The notes: a model not told the origin generated them from the letters alone. Counted from the stretch's first letter, positions 27,261-37,998 are shown. The stretch: DNA of 64,000 bases from Paraburkholderia caledonica NBRC 102488 (GCF_000685095.1 NZ_BAYE01000001.1:682001-746000), one strand, 5' to 3'. Made by a program: numbers and translations.

Positions 27261-28136
27261 ATGAATCCCGCCGACGAGGCACACGGCGCGCCGCCGGCTG
27301 CGTCCGACGCCGCGCTTGCCAAGCCCGCCACCGATTCGACGCCCGACACCGTCGACGGCATTGCTTTTGCACGCCTGTACGGCGAGCCGCTCTTCAAGCT
27401 GCCGACCGACCTGTATATCCCGCCGGACGCGCTCGAAGTGTTCCTCGAAACGTTCGAGGGCCCGCTGGATCTGTTGCTGTACCTGATCCGCAAGCAGAAT
27501 TTCAACGTACTCGACATTCCCATGGCGGATGTCACGGTGCAATACCTCGGCTATGTCGACCAGTTGCGCCAGACCAATCTCGAACTCGCGTCCGAATATC
27601 TGCTGATGGCCGCCATGCTGATCGAGATCAAGTCGCGCATGCTGCTGCCCGTCAAGAAGGCCGACAGCGGCGAGGAAGCCGAAGACCCGCGCGCGGAACT
27701 GGTGCGGCGCCTGCTCGAATACGAGCAGATGAAGCTCGCCGCGCAGCGCATCGACCAGTTGCCGCAACTCGGGCGCGACTTCCTGCGCGCCGAGGTTTAT
27801 ATCGAGCAAAGCATCACGCCGCGCTTTCCCGACGTGAACAGCGAGGACCTGCGCGCCGCCTGGGCCGACGTGATCAAGCGTGCGAAGCTTGTCCAGCATC
27901 ACAAGATTTCGCGTGAAGAACTGTCTGTGCGCGAGCATATGAGTTCGATCCTGCGGCAACTGCAGAATGCGCGCTTCGTCGAATTTTCCGACCTGTTCGA
28001 TACCAGCAAAGGTGTGCCGGTCGTGGTGGTCAACTTCATCGCAATGCTCGAGTTGTGCCGCGAATCCCTCGTCGAAATCACTCAGGCCGAGCCGTTCGCA
28101 CCTATCTACGTGCGCCTCGCCTATTTGCCGGCCTGA
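27261..28136 (+). CDS. scpA: Segregation and condensation protein A
   Basis: Kleisin subunit of the bacterial SMC condensin. ATG at 27261 was chosen as the first start after the DUF3460 stop; it gives 291 residues. After an Ala/Pro/Asp-rich leader of about 45 residues the kleisin N-terminal motif FEGPLDLLLYLI appears near 70-81, followed by MAAMLIEIKSRMLLP, and a C-terminal winged-helix part ending in PIYVRLAYLPA. ScpB is not encoded in this window. It is followed by panC after 206 nt. Confidence 0.93.
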   Translation: MNPADEAHGAPPAASDAALAKPATDSTPDTVDGIAFARLYGEPLFKLPTDLYIPPDALEVFLETFEGPLDLLLYLIRKQNFNVLDIPMADVTVQYLGYVDQLRQTNLELASEYLLMAAMLIEIKSRMLLPVKKADSGEEAEDPRAELVRRLLEYEQMKLAAQRIDQLPQLGRDFLRAEVYIEQSITPRFPDVNSEDLRAAWADVIKRAKLVQHHKISREELSVREHMSSILRQLQNARFVEFSDLFDTSKGVPVVVVNFIAMLELCRESLVEITQAEPFAPIYVRLAYLPA

Positions 28137-28291
28137 AGCGAAAACCGGTTGCGGCGCAGCGGGCCGGGCTTCATGCTCCAAAAAACGGCCGATCAGGCCT
28201 CGTTTCGGTGCGTCCGGCGGCCAAATCCACTACAATCCCGCGCTCCGAACCTGTCATTACCAGTGAGGCGGCGGGCCGCGCAATCGCCTGA

Positions 28292-29176
<885 letters not shown>

Positions 29177-29192
29177 AGCCGTCTGGAACACC

Positions 29193-29579
29193 ATGCAACG
29201 CAACATGCTGAAGTCGAAGATTCACCGCGTCGCGGTCACGCACTGCGAACTGCACTACGAAGGCTCGTGCGCGATCGACGAAGACCTGCTCGAAGCGGCG
29301 AACATCGTCGAAAACGAACGGATCGACGTCTGGAACATCAACAATGGCGAGCGCTTCTCGACCTATGCGATCAAGGGCGAGCGCGGCAGCGGCATGATTT
29401 CGTTGAACGGCTCGGCCGCGCGGCGCGCGCAACTGGGCGACCTGGTGATCATCGCGGCCTTCGCGGTGGTCGACGAAGCGGAGTTGAAGGCGGGCTGGAA
29501 GCCCAACCTCGTGTTCGTCGATGAGAACAACAAGATCAAGGGCAGCCGCGATCACGTGCCAACGCAGAACTGGAATTGA
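29193..29579 (+). CDS. panD: Aspartate 1-decarboxylase (pyruvoyl enzyme)
   Basis: Makes beta-alanine from aspartate for pantothenate synthesis. The ATG at 29193 gives 128 residues starting [13 protein letters not shown]. The self-cleavage site Gly24-Ser25 in YEGSCAID is intact, so the pyruvoyl cofactor can form, and [12 protein letters not shown] and GDLVIIAAF are standard. Class I PanD usually needs a maturation factor only in enterobacteria. Directly follows panC. Confidence 0.97.
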   Translation: MQRNMLKSKIHRVAVTHCELHYEGSCAIDEDLLEAANIVENERIDVWNINNGERFSTYAIKGERGSGMISLNGSAARRAQLGDLVIIAAFAVVDEAELKAGWKPNLVFVDENNKIKGSRDHVPTQNWN

Positions 29580-29800
29580 GCGACGCGCTCGCCTGAGTTT
29601 TTTGTAACGGGGCTCAGGTTGGCTGGGGTTGCCCCCCGGCTCGGCGCCACGCCCGATCGAGGCGGCCATGCTGCCTCGCGGTGGTGGCGCTGATGGCTTG
29701 AAATTCTTCCTGATAGCCACGGCTGGCTCCCGTCCGTCGGGGCGGCTCACGTCAGCTCTAACGTTTCAAAGCCGGTGCAAGCCTCACCAACACCCCGCCC

Positions 29801-30439
29801 TCACCCCTTCTTACCGGCGCCGTTCGTCCACTCGATGATCGGCTGCCACTGCTCCAGATCCTTCTCCACGCGGCTTTTGGCGACGTCCCACAAAGTGAGG
29901 CCGTGCGCCGCCAGCTGCACATAGTTCTGCGTGTCGCGCAGATAGCCGAGCACCGGCAGCTTCAGCCCCTCGACGAAACGGTGCAACTGCTCGGCCGAAC
30001 GCGTGCGCGAATCGACGCGCATACCCACCACGCCAATCTCGATTGCACCTTTCCTGACCGCTTTTTCCTTCGCGAGCCGCTCCAGAAATTCCTGCGTAGC
30101 CAGAATATCGAACATCGACGGCTGCAGCGGCACGATCACCTTGTCGGCCAGATCCAGCGCGATATTCATGCGAGTGCCGTGCAAACCCGCCGGGGTGTCG
30201 ATGATCGCGTGCTCCAGGCCCTTTGGCGGTCTGGCGGGCGTCTCGGGGTTGACTTCCCACGTTTCGATGGCCGGCAGCGTGTCCGGCCGCAACGACAGCC
30301 ACGCATGCGCTGACTGCTGCTTGTCGAGATCGGCGAGCGCCACCCACTCGCCGTTTGCGGCGAAATAGCCGGCCAGATTGGTCGACAGCGTGCTTTTGCC
30401 CACGCCGCCCTTCGGATTCGCCACCACGATTACCGTCAT
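29801..30439 (-). CDS. Orphan ParA/MinD-type P-loop ATPase
   Basis: ATG at 30439, with GGGAG upstream, gives 212 residues. The deviant Walker A motif NPKGGVGKST lies at residues 9-18, followed by LADLDKQQSA and IIDTPAG. It belongs to the short ParA group (ParA/VirC1-like) without an N-terminal DNA-binding domain. No parB, centromere-like repeats or plasmid replication genes are close, so it may position another cellular cargo rather than a replicon. It stands alone on the minus strand between panD and the PaaI-type gene. Confidence 0.88.
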   Translation of the reverse strand: MTVIVVANPKGGVGKSTLSTNLAGYFAANGEWVALADLDKQQSAHAWLSLRPDTLPAIETWEVNPETPARPPKGLEHAIIDTPAGLHGTRMNIALDLADKVIVPLQPSMFDILATQEFLERLAKEKAVRKGAIEIGVVGMRVDSRTRSAEQLHRFVEGLKLPVLGYLRDTQNYVQLAAHGLTLWDVAKSRVEKDLEQWQPIIEWTNGAGKKG

Positions 30440-30673
30440 GAATACTCCCGAAATGAAGCCAGGACGACGCCGGCCGGTCCGCCGCATTCTGCCCTGAACC
30501 TTCTGCTTTTGGCTTGTACCTGTTGTCATGTCGGCGCCCGAACTTGCACAGATTCGAGTCCGTGCGCCGATCCAGCCGTTGATAATATCGACAAATGCAG
30601 CGAGGCCGAAGCCCCCGAACGGCTAATCGGTCGCCTTGCATCACAGATTTAACCTTTCCAGGAAGCCAATCCA

Positions 30674-31093
30674 ATGAGCAAACTCCGGCCGGAATACACC
30701 GTGGAACGACTGCACGAACGCCAGAAGGGCAAGCTGCCAGGCTTGCTGGGCGTGCATGTGCTGTCGCTGGACGAAGGCGCGCTGACTGCGGAATTGACCG
30801 TGCGGGAAGAACTGCTCGCGCCGAACGGCTTTCTTCACGCGGCCACGGTAATCGGTCTCGCAGACACCGCTTGCGGCTATGCGTGTCTCGCCCACCTGCC
30901 GGAAACGGCGCGTAATTTCACGACTGTCGAGCTAAAAAGCAACTTTCTCGGCACGGCGACCGAAGGCACGATCCGCGCGGTGGCGAAGGGCGTGCACCTT
31001 GGCCGCACCACGCAGGTTTGGGACGCGACCGTCACCGGTCCCGACGGCAAGACGATCGCCCTGTTCCGCTGCACGCAGATCGTGCTGTATTGA
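30674..31093 (+). CDS. PaaI-family hotdog-fold thioesterase
   Basis: A 139-residue hotdog-fold protein. The segment LLAPNGFLHAATVIGLADTAC near 53-73 has the family's N-G-x-x-H-G/A layout, with Ala in place of the usual Gly after His, and an acidic Asp on the long helix. Such proteins hydrolyse acyl-CoA thioesters, often aromatic ones. No phenylacetate or other catabolic genes are adjacent, so the substrate is unknown. It converges on cobQ. Confidence 0.85.
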   Translation: MSKLRPEYTVERLHERQKGKLPGLLGVHVLSLDEGALTAELTVREELLAPNGFLHAATVIGLADTACGYACLAHLPETARNFTTVELKSNFLGTATEGTIRAVAKGVHLGRTTQVWDATVTGPDGKTIALFRCTQIVLY

Positions 31094-31189
31094 CAGAAGC
31101 GCGGGACATCGCAGGGAGCGCGGCGCGAAGTCGGCTCCGCCTCGACAGTTCTTCGCAGAACGCGATCGCGACGCGGGCGAGTCCGGCCG

Positions 31190-32704
31190 TCAAGCCACCG
31201 CAGCCATCAAGCTCGCCAGATCCAGGTGTTCAGCCAGCGTGTCGGCGAGCCGGTCCAGCGACGCTTCGCGCAACGCGGGGTAGTCGATTGCGTCTGCGTC
31301 GCTCAGTCCCGCCCAGGCCAACAGCGCCGCGCACGCAGCCGGTGTGTCGAAGAGGCCGTGCACGTATGTCGTGAGGATCTGGCCATCCGCGGAAATTGCA
31401 CCGTCGGGACGCGCTTCACCCGGCGCCCCAAGACGCAGCGCCGGCGATTCCAGCGCCGGTCCTTGCGTCTCGCCCATATGAATCTCGTAACCGCCCACCT
31501 CCGGCGAGCCTGGCAACGCGAGGCGGCCGGTCACGTTCTTCAGCGTCTTCTCGCGCGTCAGCACTGTCGAGTAGTCGAGCCAGCCAAGACCCGCCGACGT
31601 TCCCGGCGCGCCCTCCACGCCGTGCGGATCGGCGACCTCGCGCCCGAGCATCTGCATCCCGCCGCATATGCCGATCACCCGCCCGCCATAGCGCAAATGC
31701 CTTTGCAGCACCGTGTCCCAGCCCTGCGCACGCAGAAACGCCAGATCGCCGCGCACGTTCTTCGAGCCCGGCAGGATGACGAGGTCCGCGGGCGGCGGTG
31801 GCGTGCCGCTTCGCACGTAATGAAAATCGACCTGTGGATGCGCGCGCAGCGCGTCGAAATCCGTGTGGTTGCTGATGTGCGGCAGCACCGGCACGACCAC
31901 ACGCAACGTGCGCGCGGCGTCGCCGCGCTGCGCCGCGCGCAGTTCGGGCGGCAACATGTCCTCGGCGTCGAGCGTGAGGCCATGCAAATACGGGACGACA
32001 CCCAGCACCGGCTTACCGGTCTTTGCCTCGAGCCAGTCGAGACCCGGCTTCAGCAGTCCGATATCGCCTCGGAAGCGGTTGATGATAAAACCCCGCACAC
32101 GCGCCTGCTCGCTCGCCGACAGGCACGCAAGCGTTCCTGTCAGATGCGCGAAAACCCCGCCCCGGTCGATGTCCGCCACCAGCACGACCGGACAGTCGAC
32201 GGCTTCGGCAAAACCCATGTTGGCGATATCCCGCTCGCGCAGATTGATCTCAGCTGGGCTGCCCGCGCCTTCCACGAAAATCGTGTCATACGCCGCTTGC
32301 AGCCGCGCGTAGGACGCAAGTACCGCTTCGAAAGCAACGGGTTTGTACTCGTGATACGCGCGGGCGTCGAGATTCATGCGCGCCTTGCCGTGGATGATCA
32401 CCTGCGCGCCGCGATCGCTCGTGGGCTTGAGCAGCACGGGGTTCAGATCGGTGTGCGCGGCGATGCCGGCGGCCACGGCCTGCAACGCCTGAGCGCGCCC
32501 GATCTCGCCGCCGTCGACGGTCACTGCGCTGTTGAGCGCCATGTTCTGCGGCTTGAACGGCGCGACCCGGACACCGGCGCGCCGCGCGAGCCGGCATAAA
32601 CCGGCGACCAGCGTACTCTTGCCCGCATCGGACGTGGTGCCCTGGATCATGAGGGTGCCGCGCGGCACGGATACGGCGTCATGCGAGATCGAATGGATGG
32701 TCAC
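31190..32704 (-). CDS. cobQ: Cobyric acid synthase (adenosylcobyric acid amidating)
   Basis: Amidates the b, d, e and g side chains of adenosylcobyrinate a,c-diamide using glutamine and ATP. With the GTG at 32704 it has 504 residues; an ATG at 32650 directly before [12 protein letters not shown] is the alternative. N-terminal synthetase motif [17 protein letters not shown], then [10 protein letters not shown], and a C-terminal class I glutaminase-like domain with [10 protein letters not shown] (nucleophile Cys near 345) and TYVHGLFD. Length fits CobQ. Divergent from cobU, so the late corrin steps flank one control region. Confidence 0.95.
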   Translation of the reverse strand: MTIHSISHDAVSVPRGTLMIQGTTSDAGKSTLVAGLCRLARRAGVRVAPFKPQNMALNSAVTVDGGEIGRAQALQAVAAGIAAHTDLNPVLLKPTSDRGAQVIIHGKARMNLDARAYHEYKPVAFEAVLASYARLQAAYDTIFVEGAGSPAEINLRERDIANMGFAEAVDCPVVLVADIDRGGVFAHLTGTLACLSASEQARVRGFIINRFRGDIGLLKPGLDWLEAKTGKPVLGVVPYLHGLTLDAEDMLPPELRAAQRGDAARTLRVVVPVLPHISNHTDFDALRAHPQVDFHYVRSGTPPPPADLVILPGSKNVRGDLAFLRAQGWDTVLQRHLRYGGRVIGICGGMQMLGREVADPHGVEGAPGTSAGLGWLDYSTVLTREKTLKNVTGRLALPGSPEVGGYEIHMGETQGPALESPALRLGAPGEARPDGAISADGQILTTYVHGLFDTPAACAALLAWAGLSDADAIDYPALREASLDRLADTLAEHLDLASLMAAVA

Positions 32705-32994
32705 TGAAATGTCGGACTCGGCGAAGGAAAGGACGATTAAAGCGGCAGGCGAACACAAGAGGCAAACCACAGACAGCGCGCCCGCGCCGTGGTGAGCACG
32801 AGTCGAACGCCAATAACGCAGGAACGCCCGCGGCAACCGGAACACCAGGTTATGGTCACGAATCGCAGCCAGGAATCACGTCCGCCATTAGCGGTAACCG
32901 CCGCTGCCTGGCACTGGTATCCATCAACCATGCTTGCCAACCGCGGCATTATCCCATCGCGCCGGCCCGCGCTGCACGCCGGTACAATCACGCG
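32705..32994. other. Divergent cobQ / cobU control region
   Basis: 290 nt. TACAAT at 32983-32988 lies only 6 nt before the cobU ATG, so transcription may start at or next to the A of the start codon. I looked for a cobalamin riboswitch on both strands and did not see the conserved core motifs found upstream of btuB. Confidence 0.5.
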
Positions 32995-33549
32995 ATGATT
33001 TCCCGCGACCTCACCTTCGTTCTCGGCGGCGCGCGCTCAGGCAAGAGCGTGCACGCCGAGCAGCTTGCCGCCCAAAGCGCGCTGCCCGTGACCTACATCG
33101 CCACGGCACGCGTGACCGCCGACGCCGAATTTACCGCGCGCATCGCGCATCATCGTGCGCGGCGCCCCGCACAGTGGCATTTGCTGGAAGCAGACGTCGA
33201 TCTCGCCGCCGCCATCGCGCAAGCCGACGCGCCGGGGCATTGCACGCTGATCGACTGCTTGACGCTATGGCTCGCCAACCTGCTGTGTCCCGCCGATGGC
33301 GAAGGCCTGCCGCCCGATCAATATCGAGCCCGCATTGAAGAACTGGAAACCGCGCTTGCCAACGCTCGCGGCAAGGTCATTGCGGTCAGCAACGAAATCG
33401 GCCTCGGCGTGGTACCGCTCGGCGCGGCAACGCGTCTTTACGTCGACGAACTCGGGCGGCTGAATCGGCGCGTCGCGGCGATGTCCACACGGGCCACCAT
33501 GATGGTCGCGGGCCTGCCGCTCGCGCTCAAAACTGCGGGCGGCGCGTGA
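32995..33549 (+). CDS. cobU: Adenosylcobinamide kinase / GTP:cobinamide-phosphate guanylyltransferase
   Basis: Activates adenosylcobinamide by phosphorylation and GMP transfer before nucleotide-loop assembly. The 184 residues start with the P-loop VLGGARSGKS near 9-18, then YIATARVTADAE and the HRARRPAQW segment that carries the catalytic His region, and IDCLTLWLANLL. Length is normal for CobU. The stop overlaps the cbiB ATG (TGATG), so cobU, cbiB, cobD form one translationally linked unit. The start may be leaderless. Confidence 0.96.
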   Translation: MISRDLTFVLGGARSGKSVHAEQLAAQSALPVTYIATARVTADAEFTARIAHHRARRPAQWHLLEADVDLAAAIAQADAPGHCTLIDCLTLWLANLLCPADGEGLPPDQYRARIEELETALANARGKVIAVSNEIGLGVVPLGAATRLYVDELGRLNRRVAAMSTRATMMVAGLPLALKTAGGA

Positions 33550-34484
33550 TGCTCACGCTTCCTCTTGTCGTGACACTCGCAACTGCGGGCGTGGCCGTCG
33601 ACCGCTGGTTCGGCGAGCCGAGCGGCGCGCATCCGCTGGTAGCTTTCGGCAAATGGGCGGCGCGTCTCGAAGCGCATTACAACCGCGGACGGCGCTTGCG
33701 GCTCAAGGGGCTGCTCGCATGGTCGCTTGCCGTGTTGCCGCCGGTGCTGGTGGCCTGGTGGCTCGTCGCCGTGCTGCCGTTTTTCGCGGCCTGCGCGGTG
33801 CACGTTGCCTTGCTGTGGTTCGCGCTCGGGGCCCGCAGCCTGCACGACCATATCGAGCCCATCGCGCGGGCGCTCGCGCATCGCGATCTCGCTGAAGCGC
33901 GCCTGCTGACGGCGCGGATCGTCTCGCGCGAAACGGCCAATGCCGATGAAGCCGCACTTTCCCGCGCCGCCGTCGAATCGGCACTCGAAAACGGCAATGA
34001 CGCGATCTTCGGCGCGCTCTTCTGGTTCGCGATCGCGGGCGGTCCGGGCGCGCTCGGATTTCGCCTCGCCAACACCCTCGATGCGATGTGGGGTTACCGC
34101 ACCCCGCGTTATCTGCGCTTCGGCTGGGCCGCCGCGCGACTGGACGACGTGCTCAACTGGATTCCCGCGCGCCTCACCGCCGCGAGCTACGCGCTGCTCG
34201 GCGACACGCGCACCGCGTGGCGTTGCTGGCGCGAACAGGCGCCGCGCTGGGACAGTCCGAACGCAGGGCCGGTCATGGCCTCGGGCGCCGGCAGTCTGAA
34301 CGTGCTGATCGGCGGTCCTGCGGTCTATAACGGCGCGCTCGAACATCGGCCCACGCTCGGCTTCGGGCATCCCGCCAAGGCCACTCACATTACGGCCGCG
34401 CTCATGCTGGTCGAGCGTACGGTGATTTTGTGGCTCGCGGTGCTGATCGTGCTGGCCTTGCTGAGCGTGCCCTTGCATGTCTGA
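33549..34484 (+). CDS. cbiB: Adenosylcobinamide-phosphate synthase
   Basis: Membrane enzyme that attaches aminopropanol (or its phosphate) to cobyric acid. The ATG at 33549 overlaps the cobU stop; 311 residues. It shows DRWFGEPSGAHPLVAFG near 18-34, several hydrophobic helices, RDLAEARLLTARIVSRET and the highly conserved ENGNDAIFGALFW near 142-154, and GPVMASGAGSL. Called CobD in Pseudomonas nomenclature. Overlaps the next gene by 8 nt. Confidence 0.95.
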   Translation: MLTLPLVVTLATAGVAVDRWFGEPSGAHPLVAFGKWAARLEAHYNRGRRLRLKGLLAWSLAVLPPVLVAWWLVAVLPFFAACAVHVALLWFALGARSLHDHIEPIARALAHRDLAEARLLTARIVSRETANADEAALSRAAVESALENGNDAIFGALFWFAIAGGPGALGFRLANTLDAMWGYRTPRYLRFGWAAARLDDVLNWIPARLTAASYALLGDTRTAWRCWREQAPRWDSPNAGPVMASGAGSLNVLIGGPAVYNGALEHRPTLGFGHPAKATHITAALMLVERTVILWLAVLIVLALLSVPLHV

Positions 34485-35580
34485 ACGAATGGACGAGCGG
34501 CGCTCACTTCAACATATCGAGCCGGGGCACGCTGGTGAAGCGCGGGCTGCATGCGCGTCGTCCGGTGCAACGATCGTGCACGGCGGCAATCTGCACGAAG
34601 CGGCTGAGCGCTATCGCATTCCGTACGCGCAGTGGCTCGATCTGTCGACGGGAATCAATCCGCACGGCTATCCGGTGCCGCCCGTTCCCGCCGATGCCTG
34701 GCGCCGCCTGCCCGATGAAGGCGACGACCTCGCCGAGTGCGCCGCGCGCTACTACGGCGCGCCGGACGCGGCGCATGTGTTGCCGGTAGCGGGCAGCCAG
34801 GCGGCGATTCGCGCGTTGCCGGCGTTGCTGCCGCGCGCGGTAGCCGGCGTCGCGCCGCTCACCTACAGCGAATATGCGCCTGCGTTCGAGCGGGCCGGGC
34901 ATCGCGTCGTGCCGCTCGATGTTTCGTGGAATGTACTGCCCGATTCGCTCACGCATGTGGCGGTCGTGAATCCGAATAATCCCACCGCCGGGCATCTGGG
35001 CGCTTCGAAGCTGCTCGCCTGGCACGCGCAATTGAGCGCGCGCGGCGGCACCCTGCTCGTCGACGAAGCCTTCGCTGATACGATGCCCGCTGCTTCGCTC
35101 GCAGCCTGCACGGATCGCGCCGGTCTGATCGTGTTGCGTTCGCCGGGGAAGTTCTTTGGACTTGCGGGCGTGCGCGCCGGTTTCGTGCTTGCCGCGCCCG
35201 CGCTGCTCGACAGCTTGCGCCGCGTGCTCGGCGCGTGGACCGTCAGCGGTCCCGCGCGTCATGCCGTGAGGGCGGCGCTGTTGGATCGCGACTGGCAACA
35301 GCAGATGCGCACACGGCTCGAAGCGGACAGTGCGCGCCTCGTCGATCTGCTGCAAGTTCATGGCATTCGTACCCGCAGCACGCCGCTCTTCGCATGGACC
35401 GACGATCCACGTGCCGCAGCCCTGCACGAAGCATTGGCCACGCGCGGCGTGTGGACGCGACTTTTCGCATCGTCAGGCAGCGTGCGGTTCGGTTTGCCCG
35501 CGAGCGAAGACGAATGGGCGCGTCTCGCCCACACCTTGCGCGCGGCAGTCGAGACGATCGACGCAACGCGGCCGGCCTGA
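34477..35580 (+). CDS. cobD: Threonine-phosphate decarboxylase (PLP enzyme)
   Basis: Makes (R)-1-amino-2-propanol O-phosphate from threonine phosphate, the linker of the B12 nucleotide loop. The 367 residues form an aspartate-aminotransferase-fold enzyme: LDLSTGINPHGYP near 50-62, VVNPNNPTAGHL, LLVDEAF, and the PLP lysine in SPGKFFGLAGVRAGF near 226. The substrate is provided to CbiB, encoded just upstream. Called CobC in Pseudomonas; that name is used here for the ribazole phosphatase. Confidence 0.94.
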   Translation: MSERMDERRSLQHIEPGHAGEARAACASSGATIVHGGNLHEAAERYRIPYAQWLDLSTGINPHGYPVPPVPADAWRRLPDEGDDLAECAARYYGAPDAAHVLPVAGSQAAIRALPALLPRAVAGVAPLTYSEYAPAFERAGHRVVPLDVSWNVLPDSLTHVAVVNPNNPTAGHLGASKLLAWHAQLSARGGTLLVDEAFADTMPAASLAACTDRAGLIVLRSPGKFFGLAGVRAGFVLAAPALLDSLRRVLGAWTVSGPARHAVRAALLDRDWQQQMRTRLEADSARLVDLLQVHGIRTRSTPLFAWTDDPRAAALHEALATRGVWTRLFASSGSVRFGLPASEDEWARLAHTLRAAVETIDATRPA

Positions 35581-35670
35581 ACCGTTGACGCGCGCAAACC
35601 CTGCCCACATCGCATTGCAACGAAGGGCAGCGCATCGATCCACCCAACGCAAAACTCGACGTTCGACCCA

Positions 35671-36591
35671 ATGAATTCGTCCGCACGATCGCTCCGCCCC
35701 GCTCTCGCCGTCATGCTGCTCGCCATCGCGTTGCGCGCGCAAGCGGGCATCGCCGTGACCGACGACACGGGCGCCGTGCTCACGCTGCCTGCACCCGCGC
35801 AACGCGTAATCAGCCTCGCGCCGCATGTCACCGAACTGCTCTACGCGGCTGGCGGCGGCGCGAAGATAGTAGGTGCCGTGTCGTACAGCGACTTTCCGCC
35901 GGAGGCGCGACAACTGCCGCGCGTGGGTGACAACAAGTCGCTCGATCTCGAACGCATCGTCGCGTTGAAGCCCGACCTTATTGTGGTGTGGCGGCACGGT
36001 AACGCACAGCGCCAGCTGGATCGTCTGCGCGAATTGCACATACCGCTGTTCTTCAGCGAGCCGCATCATCTCGACGATGTCGCCGTCTCGTTGACGAAGC
36101 TCGGCGAATTGCTCGGCACCTCGTCTACCGCGGATGCAGCCGCCGCCGCATATCGTCGGGACATTGCGCGCCTGCGCGCGCAGTACGCTGAGCGGCCAGC
36201 CGTCAGCGTGTTCTATCAGGTATGGGATCAACCGTTGATGACGCTCAACGGCGAGCATATGGTCAGCGACGTAATCGAGCTATGCGGCGGACGAAACGTG
36301 TTCGCGAAACTGCAACCGCTCGTGCCCACCGTTTCGACCGAAGCCGTGCTCGCGGCGAATCCGCAGGCAATCGTCACGGCAGCGCCCGGTGCGACGAAAC
36401 CGGACACGACCTTGCCTCAGCTCGGCGCGTGGCGCGCGTGGCCGCGTCTGTCGGCGGTGGCGAATAACAATCTGTTCTCGATCGACGGCGATCTCATCAA
36501 CCGCCCAGCGCCGCGCATCGCGCTGGGCGCGAAGCAGATGTGCGAGGATCTGGATCTCGCTCGCTCGCGCCTCAGGCAAAACGCGCAATAA
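35671..36591 (+). CDS. btuF: Periplasmic cobalamin-binding protein (BtuF type)
   Basis: Binding protein of the vitamin B12 ABC importer. The 306 residues have a signal peptide ending in ALRAQA (about 25), then RVISLAPHVTELLYAAG near 45-61 and SYSDFPPEARQLPRVGD, which are the BtuF/TroA-fold signatures around the corrin site. It is the fourth gene of the plus-strand cob set, 90 nt after cobD. Its partner permease (BtuC) and ATPase (BtuD) are encoded on the other strand of the same region. Confidence 0.93.
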   Translation: MNSSARSLRPALAVMLLAIALRAQAGIAVTDDTGAVLTLPAPAQRVISLAPHVTELLYAAGGGAKIVGAVSYSDFPPEARQLPRVGDNKSLDLERIVALKPDLIVVWRHGNAQRQLDRLRELHIPLFFSEPHHLDDVAVSLTKLGELLGTSSTADAAAAAYRRDIARLRAQYAERPAVSVFYQVWDQPLMTLNGEHMVSDVIELCGGRNVFAKLQPLVPTVSTEAVLAANPQAIVTAAPGATKPDTTLPQLGAWRAWPRLSAVANNNLFSIDGDLINRPAPRIALGAKQMCEDLDLARSRLRQNAQ

Positions 36592-36637
36592 CGCGCGTAG
36601 CGTGCATTGGCGCACGCAGCCTGATGCGCCTTCAGGC

Positions 36638-37228
36638 TCACGCGTTCCACTTCACGAGCGACCACTGTTGGCCCTCGTCGTCGCGGCGCAGCCAGACGAT
36701 GTTGGCGGTCTCCAGCGACCATCGCAAGCAACGTTCGAGCGGCACGTCGAGCGCTAACGACGCAATCGCGCGCATCACGCCCGCATGCGTGACCACATAC
36801 GCCGGCGACAGCTCGCGCGTCTGCGCGTACGCGTCGAACCATGCGCGCACCCGCACGACGAACTGCGCAACGCTCTCGCCGCCATGCGCGCGTGCATGTT
36901 CGAAGTTGGACGCCCAGTCGTCGAGCAGTTCGCGATCGATCGCGTCCCAGCGCCGCTCTTCCCAATCGCCGAAATCCATTTCCTTCAGGCGATCGTCATG
37001 GCTGAGCACGCAGCCGAAGTCGTTCGCCAGTTCGACGGCGAGCGCCGAGCAACGCGTCAGCGGGCTCGACATCACGACGCGCGGCGCTGGCACCTGCAAG
37101 CTTGCGAGCCTCAAAGCGAGCGCCGCGGACGACACGTCCGCCGCCTCGGCGAGCGCCACATCGCTGTGGCCATAGCAAACGCCCGCGTCGAGTGCGACGG
37201 CGGGATGGCGAATCATGACGATATCCAT
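36638..37228 (-). CDS. cobC: Histidine phosphatase, probable alpha-ribazole phosphatase
   Basis: A 196-residue histidine-phosphatase-superfamily protein. The catalytic motif is MIRHPAV (His7), with Pro in place of the usual Gly, and the second His is in VVTHAGVMR near 145. Arg and Glu of the phosphate pocket are seen in SSPLTRC and KEMDFGDWE. Overlap of 16 nt with cobS and the cob context indicate removal of phosphate from alpha-ribazole 5'-phosphate or adenosylcobalamin 5'-phosphate. It is the last gene of the btuB operon. Confidence 0.9.
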   Translation of the reverse strand: MDIVMIRHPAVALDAGVCYGHSDVALAEAADVSSAALALRLASLQVPAPRVVMSSPLTRCSALAVELANDFGCVLSHDDRLKEMDFGDWEERRWDAIDRELLDDWASNFEHARAHGGESVAQFVVRVRAWFDAYAQTRELSPAYVVTHAGVMRAIASLALDVPLERCLRWSLETANIVWLRRDDEGQQWSLVKWNA

Positions 37229-37998
37229 GCGAGCCCAAAGAGATAGATGCCCAGTTCAAAGATCTGTTGCGCAAAGCCGAGACAATCGCCGGTGTAGCCA
37301 CCAATGCGCTTCACGAAATAGCGGCCCATTGTGAACCGCAACGCGAGCAGCAACGCGAGCGCCGAGCCCGCGAACCGCCAGTCGGCCGCGAACCACCCGC
37401 GAGGTCCGTCCGGCCACAACAGCCACGGCAATCCGAACGCCGCGGCGCATAACAGTGCTGTGCCGCTCAGGCGCTGCGCGACCGGCTTCGCTTTGCCCTC
37501 GGCGCGCACATAGTCGAGCGTGAACAGATAACTGATCGCGCAGGCACGGCTTGCCGCATGGGCCGCAACCATCAGACTTGCGGCGCGCAGCGGGGGCAAC
37601 GAAGCGAGCGTCTGCCACTTGAGAACAAGCGCGACGACAAGCGCAATCGCACCAAAAGCGCCGATGCGCGAATCGTGCATGATGCGTAATGCATCGTCTC
37701 GCGTATAGGCGCCACCGAACGCATCGACGCAATCGGCGAGGCCGTCCTCGTGGAACGCGCCTGTTATCAATAGCGACGACGCCATCGACAACAACACCGC
37801 AACCCCCGCCGGAAAGACACGCAATGCCGCGAGATAGACGAGCGCGCTGATGCCGCCGACCAACACGCCGACGAGCGGAAAATAGCGCGCCGCCGCATTC
37901 AGATAATGCGGTTCATAGCCGACCCAGCGCGGCACAGGTACGCGTGTGAAGTAACCCAGCGCCGTGAAAAAGTAGCGCAATTCGGCCAGCGGTTTCAT
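37213..37998 (-). CDS. cobS: Adenosylcobinamide-GDP ribazoletransferase (cobalamin synthase)
   Basis: Inner-membrane enzyme that joins adenosylcobinamide-GDP and alpha-ribazole (phosphate). The 261 residues show FTRVPVP near 18-24, the signature GAFHEDGLADCVDAFGG near 79-95 with the acidic metal-binding residues, DSRIGAFG near 108, and five or more hydrophobic segments. It lies between cobT and cobC in the minus-strand operon, and works with both. Confidence 0.96.
   Translation of the reverse strand: MKPLAELRYFFTALGYFTRVPVPRWVGYEPHYLNAAARYFPLVGVLVGGISALVYLAALRVFPAGVAVLLSMASSLLITGAFHEDGLADCVDAFGGAYTRDDALRIMHDSRIGAFGAIALVVALVLKWQTLASLPPLRAASLMVAAHAASRACAISYLFTLDYVRAEGKAKPVAQRLSGTALLCAAAFGLPWLLWPDGPRGWFAADWRFAGSALALLLALRFTMGRYFVKRIGGYTGDCLGFAQQIFELGIYLFGLAWISS

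Noticed and set aside
32705..32994. Second cobalamin riboswitch between cobQ and cobU
   Set aside because: Short stretches such as GCAGCCAGGAATCACG look similar to the B12 box, but the other conserved elements (GCTG-CCCGC-ACTGT segment, GCCACTG) are missing on both strands.
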